In this document: positions 1-8,700 of the stretch, in pieces
Layout of the letters: each line of letters begins with the position of its first letter
How positions within the stretch are numbered: the first letter of the stretch is position 1
Origin: Hyphomonas sp. CY54-11-8
Lineage (GTDB): Bacteria; Pseudomonadota; Alphaproteobacteria; Caulobacterales; Hyphomonadaceae
Direction: 5' to 3'
DNA length: 64,000 bases
Assembly: GCF_000682735.1 (NCBI RefSeq)
Contig: NZ_AWFD01000037.1
Location: forward strand, 143,570 to 207,569
Notes under the pieces: model-generated
Seen by the model: only the letters and a program-made list of their open reading frames with translations
What the model was told of the DNA's origin: nothing
The model's database searches: none
Made by a program: the position numbers and the translations under genes

Positions 1-1
1 C

Positions 2-661
2 GGCGTGACGGGACCGAACGTGATCCAGACTGTTGGTTCCCCCTCCTATTTTTCTCCGCATGCGATCGAAGAGGCCGCACAGGCCTTTGCGGATCTCGCT
101 GACGAACGCGGCAAAAGCGCGATCGTCATCCTCGGCGGCAACAGCAAAACCCACACCTTTACGGAAGCGGCAGCCGACCGGCTCGACGCCCAGCTGCGCG
201 AGCTTGCCGGAAAAGGCTGGCGTCTGCGGATGACGGCGTCGCGGCGTACGCCTGATTCGATCCGGGCGCGGTTCCGCCGATTGGCCGATGAGATCGGCGC
301 AAAATTCTGGTCGGGCACGGAAGATGGCCCGAACCCGTATATCGCCTGGCTCACCTTCTCCGATGTCGCCATCGTCACCGAAGACAGTGCCAACATGCTT
401 TCGGACGCGACCTGGCATGGCCTTCCCCTGCATATTGCAAAACTGGAAGGGCGGTCCGACAAATTCGACAAACTGCATGAAAGCCTGATTGCACACGGTG
501 CGGCGCGCTGGTTTGACGGCACGCTGGAAACCTGGACCTACGCGCCTCTGCGCGAAGCAGACCGGGTCGCCGACGCCATTGTCGATAGACTTCTGGAGCG
601 CTACCCGCAGCCCGATATGGGGCAATCGGACATGGTTGCCGCGCCCGATTGGCTGAGTTGA
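2..661 (+). CDS. ELM1-family protein, C-terminal part (5' end outside window)
   Basis: The reading frame is open from the first bases and ends at the TGA at 659-661, so only the C-terminal ~219 residues are present and the GTG at position 5 is probably internal. The segment fits the 'mitochondrial fission ELM1' family: a Rossmann-like stretch with ILGGNSKTH, then the block VTEDSANMLSDA followed by GLPLHIAKLEGR, and the FDGTLETW/YAPLREADR ending typical of the family. The fold resembles GT-B glycosyltransferases. The biochemical role in bacteria is not established. Family call is from motif memory; the missing N-terminus cannot be judged. Confidence 0.8.
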   Translation, partial: GVTGPNVIQTVGSPSYFSPHAIEEAAQAFADLADERGKSAIVILGGNSKTHTFTEAAADRLDAQLRELAGKGWRLRMTASRRTPDSIRARFRRLADEIGAKFWSGTEDGPNPYIAWLTFSDVAIVTEDSANMLSDATWHGLPLHIAKLEGRSDKFDKLHESLIAHGAARWFDGTLETWTYAPLREADRVADAIVDRLLERYPQPDMGQSDMVAAPDWLS

Positions 662-710
662 TCGCGCCAGCCCCGCTTTTTCTTGCGTTTTGATTTTCCC
701 TGAGGCCTTA

Positions 711-730
711 TGTCCCTGACTTTGGGGACA
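711..730. promoter_or_regulatory. 20-bp inverted repeat just upstream of luxR-type gene
   Basis: TGTCCC (711-716), eight bases, then GGGACA (725-730) form a perfect 6-bp dyad of 20 bp total, ending four bases before the ATG of the LuxR-type regulator. Lux-type boxes are also 20-bp dyads, so autoregulation is possible. Being so close to the start codon and overlapping the GGGGACAAGG ribosome-binding region, it could instead act as an RNA hairpin that limits translation. Confidence 0.4.
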
Positions 731-734
731 AGGT

Positions 735-1466
735 ATGGCGCGCGACATCGAGCCACTTCGCCAGTTTTTCCGGGATTGCCGTGACGCGGCAACGCTCCTG
801 GACCTCCGCACTGCTGCAGCAAACTATTTTGAAACGACGCATGTCGTGATGGCGAGCTACATACATTATCCGCCGGTCGGCGCCCGTGATTTCGATGGGC
901 AGATCCGGGTCGGAGAGTTTGGTTATCCGGAAAGCTGGCGGGAAACCTACCTCGCGGAAGAGCTGCACCTGTGCGACCCGCTGGCCCGCAGGGCCGTGAA
1001 TTTCACCCGTCCCTATTTCTGGACCGAAGCCCCGCAATTGCCGAACCTGACACTGGAAGAACGCGAATATCTTCAGCGCGTCGCCGCGCAGAATATGGGC
1101 GAAGGGATCGGTATCCCCCTGTTCGGTCCCGCCGGGCGAAACGGTTACGCCGCGCTGGGTTTCGGCCAGGCAGAACGCCCGCCCGCGGATGAAGTGCTTG
1201 AACTGCAGGCAGCGTCTCAGATGGGCCATCTCGCCTATTGCCGTCTGCTGCTGAAGGATCTTCCCAACGGCACCGTCCTGTCTGCCCGCGAGCGCGAAAT
1301 CCTGCGATGGGTCGCGCGTGGGCGAACCAATTCGCAGATTGCAGAAGTTTTACAGCTGTCACGGAATACGGTCGAAACCTATATCCGGCGCTGTTTTGAG
1401 AAGCTCGACGTGAACGACCGTGTCTCCGCGGCTCTGCGGGGCATCGCGCTCGGCATGGTCGACTGA
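735..1466 (+). CDS. LuxR-family regulator with autoinducer-binding domain (LuxR solo)
   Basis: 243 residues, the normal size for LuxR/TraR-type quorum regulators. The N-terminal autoinducer-binding domain (about 20-165) keeps the usual ligand-pocket residues: W68, Y72, D81-P82, W96 and a glycine in the GEGIGIPLFG stretch. The C-terminal HTH (about 183-236) has the typical LSAREREILRWVARGRTNSQ start and an NTVETY recognition helix. No luxI-type synthase is present in the window, so it is a solo regulator here, possibly sensing acyl-homoserine lactones from elsewhere. ATG at 735 follows a GGGGACAAGG ribosome-binding site. It converges on mnmA, with only seven bases between the stop codons. Confidence 0.88.
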   Translation: MARDIEPLRQFFRDCRDAATLLDLRTAAANYFETTHVVMASYIHYPPVGARDFDGQIRVGEFGYPESWRETYLAEELHLCDPLARRAVNFTRPYFWTEAPQLPNLTLEEREYLQRVAAQNMGEGIGIPLFGPAGRNGYAALGFGQAERPPADEVLELQAASQMGHLAYCRLLLKDLPNGTVLSAREREILRWVARGRTNSQIAEVLQLSRNTVETYIRRCFEKLDVNDRVSAALRGIALGMVD

Positions 1467-1481
1467 CAGCCTGTCAGGCTG
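1467..1481. terminator. short perfect hairpin between convergent luxR-type gene and mnmA
   Basis: CAGCCTG-T-CAGGCTG is a perfect 15-base palindrome that starts right after the regulator's stop codon and runs into the 3' end of mnmA. There is no T-tract, so a terminator role is only suggested by its position between two convergent genes. Confidence 0.3.
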
Positions 1482-2658
1482 CAGCGACGCGGTCATCTGC
1501 CGGGATAGCCTTCAGGATAAATCCGCCGCCAAGGATGCGCGTACCGCCATCAGGATCATACAGCACCGCTGCCTGTCCGCGTGCAACACCCTCTTCCGGC
1601 TCTTCGAACCAGATCACCGGCGTACCGTCATGCCAGCCAAGCCGTCCGGGCACAGGCGGGCGCGTGGACCGCACACGGACAAGCACAGGGGCGCCCGCAT
1701 CGGCAGCAGATTCCAGGCTACCAGCCCCAATCCAGTTCAACTCTTCGAGCAGCAGGCCGGACGTCATCAGCGCTTCACGCGGGCCAACGACAACGCGGCG
1801 GTTCGGCGCGTCGATCTTCACAACAAACAACGGCTCTCCGGTGGCGACACCAAGGCCTCGGCGCTGGCCGATCGTGTAATGAATGACGCCATTATGCTCG
1901 CCCAGCACGCGTCCATCGAGATGCACGATCTCGCCGCCGCGCCCGGCACCGGGACGGAGTTTTTCAACAACATTCGCATACGACCCTTCCGGCACGAAGC
2001 AGATATCCTGGCTGTCCGGCTTCGAGGCAACTGGCAGATTAAACCGGTCAGCCAGTTCCCGCACTTCCGTCTTCGGCAGGTCGCCCAAAGGAAAGCGCAG
2101 GAAGTCCAGCTGCTCGCGGGTTGTCGCAAACAGGAAGTAGGACTGATCGCGCGACGCATCTGCCGCGCGGTGCAGTTCCGGTCCATCTGCGCCATCCGTA
2201 CGGCGGATATAGTGCCCTGTGGCGAGGCAGTCCGCACCAAGGTCTTTCGCCGTTTTCAGGAGGTCAGAGAATTTGACGGTCTGGTTGCAGCGGATGCAGG
2301 GGATTGGCGTCGAACCGGCAAGGTAAGTGTCGGCGAAATCCTCCATCACCTGCTCGCGGAACTTCGACTCGTAATCCAGCACATAGTGCGGAATGCCGAT
2401 CATGTCTGCGACGTTCCGCGCATCATGGATGTCTTGCCCGGCGCAACAGGCGCCTTTCTTCTCGATAGCAGCGCCGTGATCGTACAGCTGCAGCGTGATG
2501 CCGATGACATCATAGCCTTCAGCCTTCAGCATGGCGGCCACCACGGAACTGTCGACCCCGCCTGACATGGCGGCGACGACGCGGGTATCAGCCGGCGCTT
2601 TTGCGAATCCAAGGGAATTGACGCCGCCTGTCCAGGCAGCCGTTTTCGTATCGGTCAT
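1474..2658 (-). CDS. mnmA: tRNA-specific 2-thiouridylase MnmA
   Basis: 394 residues. MnmA catalyses ATP-dependent 2-thiolation of the wobble uridine of tRNAs for Lys, Glu and Gln in the cytoplasm. The PP-loop motif SGGVDSS lies at residues 32-38. The first catalytic cysteine is in [10 protein letters not shown] and the second in [10 protein letters not shown], both hallmark MnmA positions. The C-terminal beta-barrel domains are complete ([11 protein letters not shown], then the [21 protein letters not shown] type ending). ATG start at 2658. It is transcribed leftwards away from the cheR group, with 92 bases between the cheR stop and the mnmA start. Confidence 0.96.
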   Translation of the reverse strand: MTDTKTAAWTGGVNSLGFAKAPADTRVVAAMSGGVDSSVVAAMLKAEGYDVIGITLQLYDHGAAIEKKGACCAGQDIHDARNVADMIGIPHYVLDYESKFREQVMEDFADTYLAGSTPIPCIRCNQTVKFSDLLKTAKDLGADCLATGHYIRRTDGADGPELHRAADASRDQSYFLFATTREQLDFLRFPLGDLPKTEVRELADRFNLPVASKPDSQDICFVPEGSYANVVEKLRPGAGRGGEIVHLDGRVLGEHNGVIHYTIGQRRGLGVATGEPLFVVKIDAPNRRVVVGPREALMTSGLLLEELNWIGAGSLESAADAGAPVLVRVRSTRPPVPGRLGWHDGTPVIWFEEPEEGVARGQAAVLYDPDGGTRILGGGFILKAIPADDRVAAA

Positions 2659-2750
2659 CTCTCACTCCCACCGGGTTCAAGGCCCGGAGCAGCCAAGGTT
2701 GAGGCGCGCATATAGCGGCTGGATGACCAAAGGTGAAGAGCCGGGCCTGC

Positions 2751-3596
2751 TCAGGCTGCGGAGGTGGCCGTTTTCGGAGTGCCGTTCGAGGCGATCCAGG
2801 TGCCGCGGAAATCGCGCGACGGCTCCAGCTGGTTCGTCAGGCCGATCAGGCTCTCGCCCTGCCCCAGAATGACCAGACCGCCCGGCATCAGCTGCGCGGC
2901 AAGCGAGTCAGCAACGCGGCTGCGGGCCGACCGGTCCATGCCGGACAGCACGTTGCGGCACAGGATGACATCGAACTTGCCGAGCCCGCCGGCGCTCTCG
3001 AGCAGATTGTGCTGACGGAAACTGACCTTGCTGCGCAGTGCCTCGGAGATTTCCCACTGGCCGCTATCGGTGCGGGTGAAGTGGTGCAAAAGACGGTGAA
3101 TGGAGAGACCCTTCTGGACTTCGTAATGCCCATAGCGACCGGCCCGGGCCCGCTCTGTGGCCGTCTTGCAAAGGTCGGTGGAGAGGATCTCGATCTTGGC
3201 CCCGCGCAGGGCGGAGGGCAGATCGTCCTCCAGCAGCATGGCAAGCGAGTAGGCTTCCTGGCCCGTGGAGCCACCGGCAATCCAGATTTTCACCCGGCCT
3301 GTATTACCGGCCTTGAGGCGCATGGGCAGGATATCGTTGACCAGGCGGTGCAACGTGTCGCGTTCCCGGAAGAACCACGTGTCCTTTGACACCAGCGCCG
3401 CGGCGCATTCTGCAGCGAACACCGGATTAGCGCGGGATTTCAGGCAATGAACCAGATCGTCCAGCGAGCCGAAGCCTTCCCGACGCGCAATCGGCGCCAG
3501 ACGGGCTTCGATCAGATAGGATTTCGATCGCGGAATCGCCTGACCCGACCCTTTCAGGGCCAGATCTGCCAACTCGTTGAACACCCCATCCTGCAT
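2751..3596 (-). CDS. cheR: CheR-type chemotaxis protein glutamate methyltransferase
   Basis: 281 residues. The N-terminal CheR_N helical domain is followed by the SAM-binding domain, with WFFRERDTLHRLV, IWIAGGSTGQEAYSLAM (SAM loop, with G where CheR often has C) and VILCRNVL. CheR methylates receptor glutamates using SAM. No methyl-accepting receptor or cheA/cheW lies in the window. It sits downstream of a single-domain response regulator and a ChpT-like gene on the same strand, an arrangement I recall from Caulobacter relatives (chpT-cheYIII-cheRIII). Its substrate is therefore uncertain. Confidence 0.88.
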   Translation of the reverse strand: MQDGVFNELADLALKGSGQAIPRSKSYLIEARLAPIARREGFGSLDDLVHCLKSRANPVFAAECAAALVSKDTWFFRERDTLHRLVNDILPMRLKAGNTGRVKIWIAGGSTGQEAYSLAMLLEDDLPSALRGAKIEILSTDLCKTATERARAGRYGHYEVQKGLSIHRLLHHFTRTDSGQWEISEALRSKVSFRQHNLLESAGGLGKFDVILCRNVLSGMDRSARSRVADSLAAQLMPGGLVILGQGESLIGLTNQLEPSRDFRGTWIASNGTPKTATSAA

Positions 3597-3665
3597 AATT
3601 GGCTCCGGTCCCGGGCTGATGCGCTCGCAAAAGTTACCGGTACAGCAAGGATTATTAAGAAATAC

Positions 3666-4031
3666 TTAGATCAGCCCGACTTCGGCGAACTTGCTTTCAA
3701 GAATCTCTGCGTCGAACGGCTTCATAATAAACTCATCGGCACCGGATCGTAGCGCCTCGCCGACATGTTCTGCATCATTCTCGATCGAGCAGAACATGAC
3801 AACCGGCTTTTTACCACCCTCTTCCCGCCGCAGGGCGCGCAGGAAATCGAGGCCGTTCATCACGGGCATGTTCCAGTCCAGCAGGACAGCCTCGGGCATC
3901 TGCTTGCGGCAGATATCCAGAGCTTCCGAGCCATTTCCCGCTTCGACCACTTCGAAGCGCAGATCCTTGATGATACGGGCCGCAACTTTCCGCACTACGC
4001 GGGAATCGTCGACTATCAGGCACGTTTTCAT
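3666..4031 (-). CDS. single-domain CheY-like response regulator
   Basis: 121 residues with only a receiver domain. Visible are the acidic pair D8/D9 (CLIVDDSR), the phosphoacceptor D52 (LLDWNMP), S82 at the usual Thr/Ser position and K104 (FIMKPF). The start was chosen at the ATG ending at 4031, because a longer frame starting at 4097 adds 22 residues with no receiver homology. It lies between the ChpT-like gene and cheR on the same strand. It resembles chpT-adjacent CheY proteins of Caulobacterales. Its phosphodonor and output are unknown; it has no effector domain. Confidence 0.9.
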   Translation of the reverse strand: MKTCLIVDDSRVVRKVAARIIKDLRFEVVEAGNGSEALDICRKQMPEAVLLDWNMPVMNGLDFLRALRREEGGKKPVVMFCSIENDAEHVGEALRSGADEFIMKPFDAEILESKFAEVGLI

Positions 4032-4117
4032 GAACCTTTTCCCCACTGGAACACCATCTCTGGACGCTCGCCGAAGTGTCTTAACAAAATCTTTCAACGC
4101 CCGTCCGGCGAGCAGGC

Positions 4118-4765
4118 TCAGCCTTCGGCGCGCAGCCCCGCGGCCATGAAGATCACCTGACCGTCGCTCGCCTTGGCGGTAAACTCGCCTTCGAGGCCGT
4201 CACAGATCATTTTGGCAAACAGCGGTTGAATGTTTTCGGCCCGCCAGCCTTCAGTCGGATCGGTGCCTTCGATTGCCGCAGTCACTTCTTCCTTGAGGCG
4301 GGCGCGATCCCCTTTTGCCGTCAACGTGATCGTCAGGCCGCCCGCTTCGCTGCGGATGCGGACGCTGACCACACCGCCGCGCGGCAGGGATTCTACCGCC
4401 AGCATGACGAGGTTCATCATCAGGCGAACGTGAGAAAAGCTCAGATGGTCCGCCTGAAGGTCCCACTCGACGCTCGGCTTGTGGCTGCTGACAAAAGCGT
4501 CGGTAATCTTGCGGGCTTCATGAATATCCGCCGCACCGGCATTCAGGCCGATGGACCCGAAGGCATAACGCAGAAACTGGATGCGCGCAGCGGCTTTTTC
4601 CGCCCCATCATGCAGCAGCGCCTCTGCCTGGGCTTTCATTTCATGATCGCCCGGCTCGTCCATGAGGTCGAGTGCATTTGTGACCGAGGAAATCGGCGAA
4701 ACGAGGTCGTGGCAAATGCGCGACGCAATGTACGCAGACAGGCGCGCAGGATCGATCGATGACAT
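4118..4765 (-). CDS. chpT: ChpT-like histidine phosphotransferase
   Basis: 215 residues from the ATG ending at 4765; the longer frame from 4834 needs a TTG start and adds unconserved sequence. The N-terminal helix carries the phosphorylatable histidine H19 in SRICHDLVSPISSV, the dimerisation/phosphotransfer helix typical of ChpT (HPT domain of the DUF2328 type). The C-terminal half resembles a degenerate GHKL ATPase domain. In Caulobacter, ChpT passes phosphate from CckA to CtrA and CpdR, controlling the cell cycle. The neighbouring receiver and cheR genes match that lineage. Neither ctrA nor cckA is in this window. Confidence 0.85.
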   Translation of the reverse strand: MSSIDPARLSAYIASRICHDLVSPISSVTNALDLMDEPGDHEMKAQAEALLHDGAEKAAARIQFLRYAFGSIGLNAGAADIHEARKITDAFVSSHKPSVEWDLQADHLSFSHVRLMMNLVMLAVESLPRGGVVSVRIRSEAGGLTITLTAKGDRARLKEEVTAAIEGTDPTEGWRAENIQPLFAKMICDGLEGEFTAKASDGQVIFMAAGLRAEG

Positions 4766-4867
4766 GGTCAGCCCTGTAGAAGATAGTGTGACAACGGCGG
4801 CAGGATTGGGTGCTCCGCCGTTTGTGTCAATCAAAGCTGCGTGAAGATACCGTCACAGCTGCAGGGG

Positions 4868-5107
4868 TCACAGGGTTGGGTCGTCCGGCCGGTCGATATC
4901 GTCGTGTCCGTGGCGTGCCGAGTAAAATGTCAGGAAAAACAGGCCGCCCGACAAGCCAACGGTGAGCACCGCGCCGATAATATAGGCTGCCCAGCCATGC
5001 CCGCTGATCCCGTCGCTGCCACCCATCCAGAAACGTGGCATGACAGCAAGCACCACTGCCAGGACAGCGATGCAGGCGAATATGACGGCGATGGCTTTAC
5101 GAGACAT
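4868..5107 (-). CDS. small two-TM membrane protein, function unknown
   Basis: 79 residues from an ATG at 5107. Two hydrophobic segments are visible: about residues 4-23 (AIAVIFACIAVLAVVLAVM) and about 40-62 (AAYIIGAVLTVGLSGGLFFL), followed by a charged tail rich in D, H and R. I do not recognise a family. It is on the same strand as the ydbH-ynbE-ydbL group and starts about 43 bases after ydbL, so it may be the last gene of that operon. Confidence 0.65.
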   Translation of the reverse strand: MSRKAIAVIFACIAVLAVVLAVMPRFWMGGSDGISGHGWAAYIIGAVLTVGLSGGLFFLTFYSARHGHDDIDRPDDPTL

Positions 5108-5150
5108 GACCCTACCCTAGAGCCGAAGCCGGGCCGGGCAAGTCACGATG

Positions 5151-5498
5151 TCACTTGCGTTTCCAGACGCCGGACTCGTCCATGTAGTACTCGCCGGCAT
5201 CCAGCTTCTCGATCTGCTTCTCACCGGTCAGGCGGGCGACTTGCGCAGGCGTCGTCCCCGTCTGGGCAGCGACCTCGGCATATTTGGCCGCGCGGCGATT
5301 GTTGATCTCATTGACCTTGCGGACAATGGCCGGATCGGCGGCGCCCACGACACCCAGAAGGCCGTCGATGGTTTCACCCACCTGGCCGGCATCTATGGCG
5401 GCATCGATCACGGGGTCGCCCGCAAAAGCGGCAGGCGCCACCGCAAAGGATGCGATGGCGAATACGGAGGCGGCAGCGAAAGTGCGAAGGGATGTCAT
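5151..5498 (-). CDS. ydbL: YdbL-like DUF1318 periplasmic protein
   Basis: 115 residues with a clear signal peptide (hydrophobic core to about residue 26, cleavage around AFAGDP). The mature part carries the DUF1318 pattern, including VNEINNRRAAKYAEVAAQTG and a C-terminal YYMDESGVWKRK. It follows ynbE- and ydbH-like genes in the same direction, the E. coli ydbH-ynbE-ydbL order. In E. coli, YdbL is thought to act as a periplasmic helper that prevents unproductive YdbH-YnbE assembly. The start is the ATG at 5498; ynbE ends 19 bases upstream. Confidence 0.85.
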   Translation of the reverse strand: MTSLRTFAAASVFAIASFAVAPAAFAGDPVIDAAIDAGQVGETIDGLLGVVGAADPAIVRKVNEINNRRAAKYAEVAAQTGTTPAQVARLTGEKQIEKLDAGEYYMDESGVWKRK

Positions 5499-5517
5499 GA
5501 AATGTCTCCTCTCTTCG

Positions 5518-5703
5518 CTAGAACAGATCCGGGTTGTCCGCGATCAGTTCCTCGACTTCCTTGTCGAGGATGATGCGCACTTCCTGGGTGATATTGAGAT
5601 CGATCTTGATCGGCTTGTCCGACGGTTCGATCTTTATCGTATGCGTGCAGGCAGCCAGGATAGCAAATCCGGCGCCGGCAAGGAGTGTGTGTCGAAGGGT
5701 CAT
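5518..5703 (-). CDS. ynbE: YnbE-like small outer-membrane lipoprotein
   Basis: 61 residues. The signal peptide ends in a lipobox (ILAAC, cysteine at about 19), followed by IKIEPSDKPIKIDLNIT and EVRIILDKEVEELI, the YnbE pattern. E. coli YnbE is reported to extend the YdbH beta-groove to the outer membrane, completing a phospholipid transport bridge. It lies between the ydbH- and ydbL-like genes on the same strand. Overlapping longer frames in this region lack any recognisable product. Confidence 0.85.
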   Translation of the reverse strand: MTLRHTLLAGAGFAILAACTHTIKIEPSDKPIKIDLNITQEVRIILDKEVEELIADNPDLF

Positions 5704-5780
5704 GGGCGTGGCGGCCTCCTTGAAGCTTGCGCCACCATGCCATGGCGCGGCTTAACGTCAATCAAGGACATGGTTGTCCC

Positions 5781-8700
5781 CTATTCATCTTCGGCGATTT
5801 TCAGCCCGCGGTCCGTCAGCACTTCCTCAACGACGAAATCGGTCAGCTTCTGCTGGTTGGTGTAGAACTGGCTGGAGCGGAAGAGTTCCGCCAGCGCCGA
5901 ATCCACAGCGATGTTGAATTCAAAGGGCTGGCCCTTCACAATATGGGCGTTCGACCCATAAGTGACGTCGTTCCGGCTCTTGCCAGCCAGTTTCAGCGTG
6001 ATCTTCACCCGGTCGGTCACATCCCCGTCCAGCCCGACCTCGAGCACCGTGAAGTCAAAATCCTTCAGCGCCTCGAATGCGAGGCGGACATTGGCGTCGG
6101 ACTGGGCCGCAGAGTCTGCGGCATCTCCCAGATAGGCAACCCGACCGCCGCTATCGTCCGCAAAAAGCCGCGCATCACGAACCAGGACTTTCGTCCGTTC
6201 CACATCGATCGGGAACCGGCCAGACACTGTGCCTTCTGCCTCGATCTTAGGAAGCTTCAGGATACGGACGAGCTCGGCCAGATCGATCGCATCTGCCGTC
6301 ACTTCGACATGTTGCGCATCTGCACCAAGGGCCCAGTCAAACGGGGCCAGCGCCAGCGTTCCGCCAGCAAAGGGAAAGGCCGCAGAGTCGACCGCAAGGA
6401 CTTTCCCGCCTGAAAACGCAAACACGATCCGGCCTTCGCGAAGCGGAACGCCGGGGTTCATGCCGCCAACCGTCAGCACCTGGCTCGGATCGGTGGAGAG
6501 CGTAAACAGATCCGCAAAGTGAACCTGCCCATTCACATTCTCCACCCGCCCGAGGCGAGTCGTCTGAAATCCGAAGTCCGTGACGGACACATCCGCGGTG
6601 CCGGCCAGACGCCCGCCATCTATCTTCACATCGGAAGCGGCTTCCATCTGGCCTGCCGCATCTGTGTAAACGCCGCGCAAACGCTCCGACAGCATGACGG
6701 GCTGCAGTCCGCCTTTCTTGAATTCCAACACGCGCGTGGCGACCCGCGCCGTGCCGTCGAGCGTCAGCACATTGATGTCTGCCGTGATGTCGCCGACCGG
6801 CACATCATTGGCTTTCAGGCGTAGCGGACCACTGAGCGCCAATTGCCACTCATGCATCTGCGCCGTCAGATCAGAGACGAGCGGCTGATAGACCGGGTCA
6901 TCGCGGAAGTCCCGGATCAGGACCGATCCACCTGCGAGGTCTCCGGACAAGCCGCCAGAACCGATTTCGCCATCGAAACTGATTTCCTTAGCGGTCACCT
7001 TTGCCGGGATCAGTGTTCCGCCAAACACCGTATTGCCCAGCGTCGCGGCAAGCGCAGGCACTTTGCCTTTCGCCGTCACAAGGCGGACATGCGGATTTGC
7101 CGCATCAATCGACAGTGTACGGTCTCCAATATCCATTGGCAGGGTGAGATCAGGCGAGGAAAGCGACAGGGTGAAGCCTTTACGCACCGACCAATCGATC
7201 GCGGCATTCGTCAGGTTGAGCTGACCGGTGACCGATTTTGATTCAAATGGCCAGGACAATTTGCCAAGGGAGGCTGTACCGGATGCATCCCCGTTCCCGG
7301 GCTTCATGAACGCGCCTTTGCGCGGACAGAGGTTGAGCTTGTTTGGCTGGAACATCACGCTGCCGAGCTTCACGCCTTGCGTATCAAACCGAAGGCATGG
7401 CTCATTCACTGGCTCAACGCGAAGCCCCTCTTCCCGATTGATCACCTGGATTGTGCCGCTCAGCCGAGAGTCGGAGAGCTCAATCCCGAACACGGGTCCG
7501 GACAGCGACACCCAACCGCCTGCATTTACGCTCAGATCATCTGGCTTCGAGCTGACTCTTAGTGATGAGAGATCCATACCAAACCGTGTTCCGTTCACGG
7601 ACCAGGGGGACAGATCCACAGAGCGCGCATCGATGAGCAAGCCGCTGCTTCCAAATGCCAGTGAGTTGAGGTCTGCAGACACTCGTGGCGCGCCGCCGCC
7701 TTTCAGGGACAGCTCGCCGCCAATTGAGGCCGTTCCGCCATTCAGGCTGAACCAGGGCTTGTCCGTCCGCTGTGACGACACGGACAAAGCCAGACCGCTC
7801 GCCGCCTTGAGCGACGCAGTGTCCTGCGCATCGAGCGTCAGATTCCCTTCGCGCACTGTCACACCGACCTGCGCCTGAGCATCGAAATCAGACAGCGCCT
7901 GGCTGAAGGCCGCTCTCAGACTGTCACCATGCGCCGTCAGGGGAGACGGCAGTTTCACGCGGCTGAGCGGGCCCTCTGCAAATGTTTCGGTCAGGGCAGC
8001 ATCTGTGGCGGCGATCTGGCCAAAGAAGCGGACACCCTCCGCTTCCGTCCAGGCAACTTGGCCTGCCGCGGACAGGTCACCCGCCTTGCCTTGCGGTATC
8101 GAGACATCCTTCAGGGAAAAATCCGTTGGCCCAGCAATCGTGCCGTCCGTTTTGCGCATTGAGGCTTCGACACGGGCCTTGCCCGCGGAATAGCCACGCC
8201 ACCCCGATTTACCGGATTCCAGTTGAATGTCTGCCTCGGTCAATGCGTCGATCAGCGCCTCTCGCGTCGCATCGGCCACCCGGTCCAGTTGCGCATGACC
8301 ACTGGTCTCGAGGCCGGAGAGCGCAAAGTCGGCGCCAGAGGCTTCCGTTATCCGCCCCTCCCAGACCAGCCGCGCGGGCGCCTCTTCATCGAGACCTGAC
8401 TCTATGGTCGCTACCAGCTGGGCGTCGATCAGGCTCACATCGTCAGTGCGCATTTCTTCGAGGGTGAGGTTCACGCGGCCTTCCAGCTGGCCATTCCGCG
8501 CAACAAGATCCGCAACACCGCCAGACCAGCGAAGGTATCCCTGCGGTTCGTCCAGATGGGCCGGGTCCAAAACGATGGAGGCTGTGGCATCCTTCGGAAA
8601 CAGACCGTTCGCCGAGACACTGGCGCCGACCTCACCGGCGCTCGTCCGGATCAGGATGCGACCATCGCGAATGTCGATCGCCGGAAGCGCCCCACCGCCG

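Noticed and set aside
1420..2565. 381-residue plus-strand frame opposite mnmA
   Set aside because: Shadow of mnmA, which has all its catalytic motifs.
2665..2685. GGGTTCAAGGCCCGG resembling a tRNA T-loop
   Set aside because: No cloverleaf can be built around it: no acceptor stem or anticodon arm nearby.
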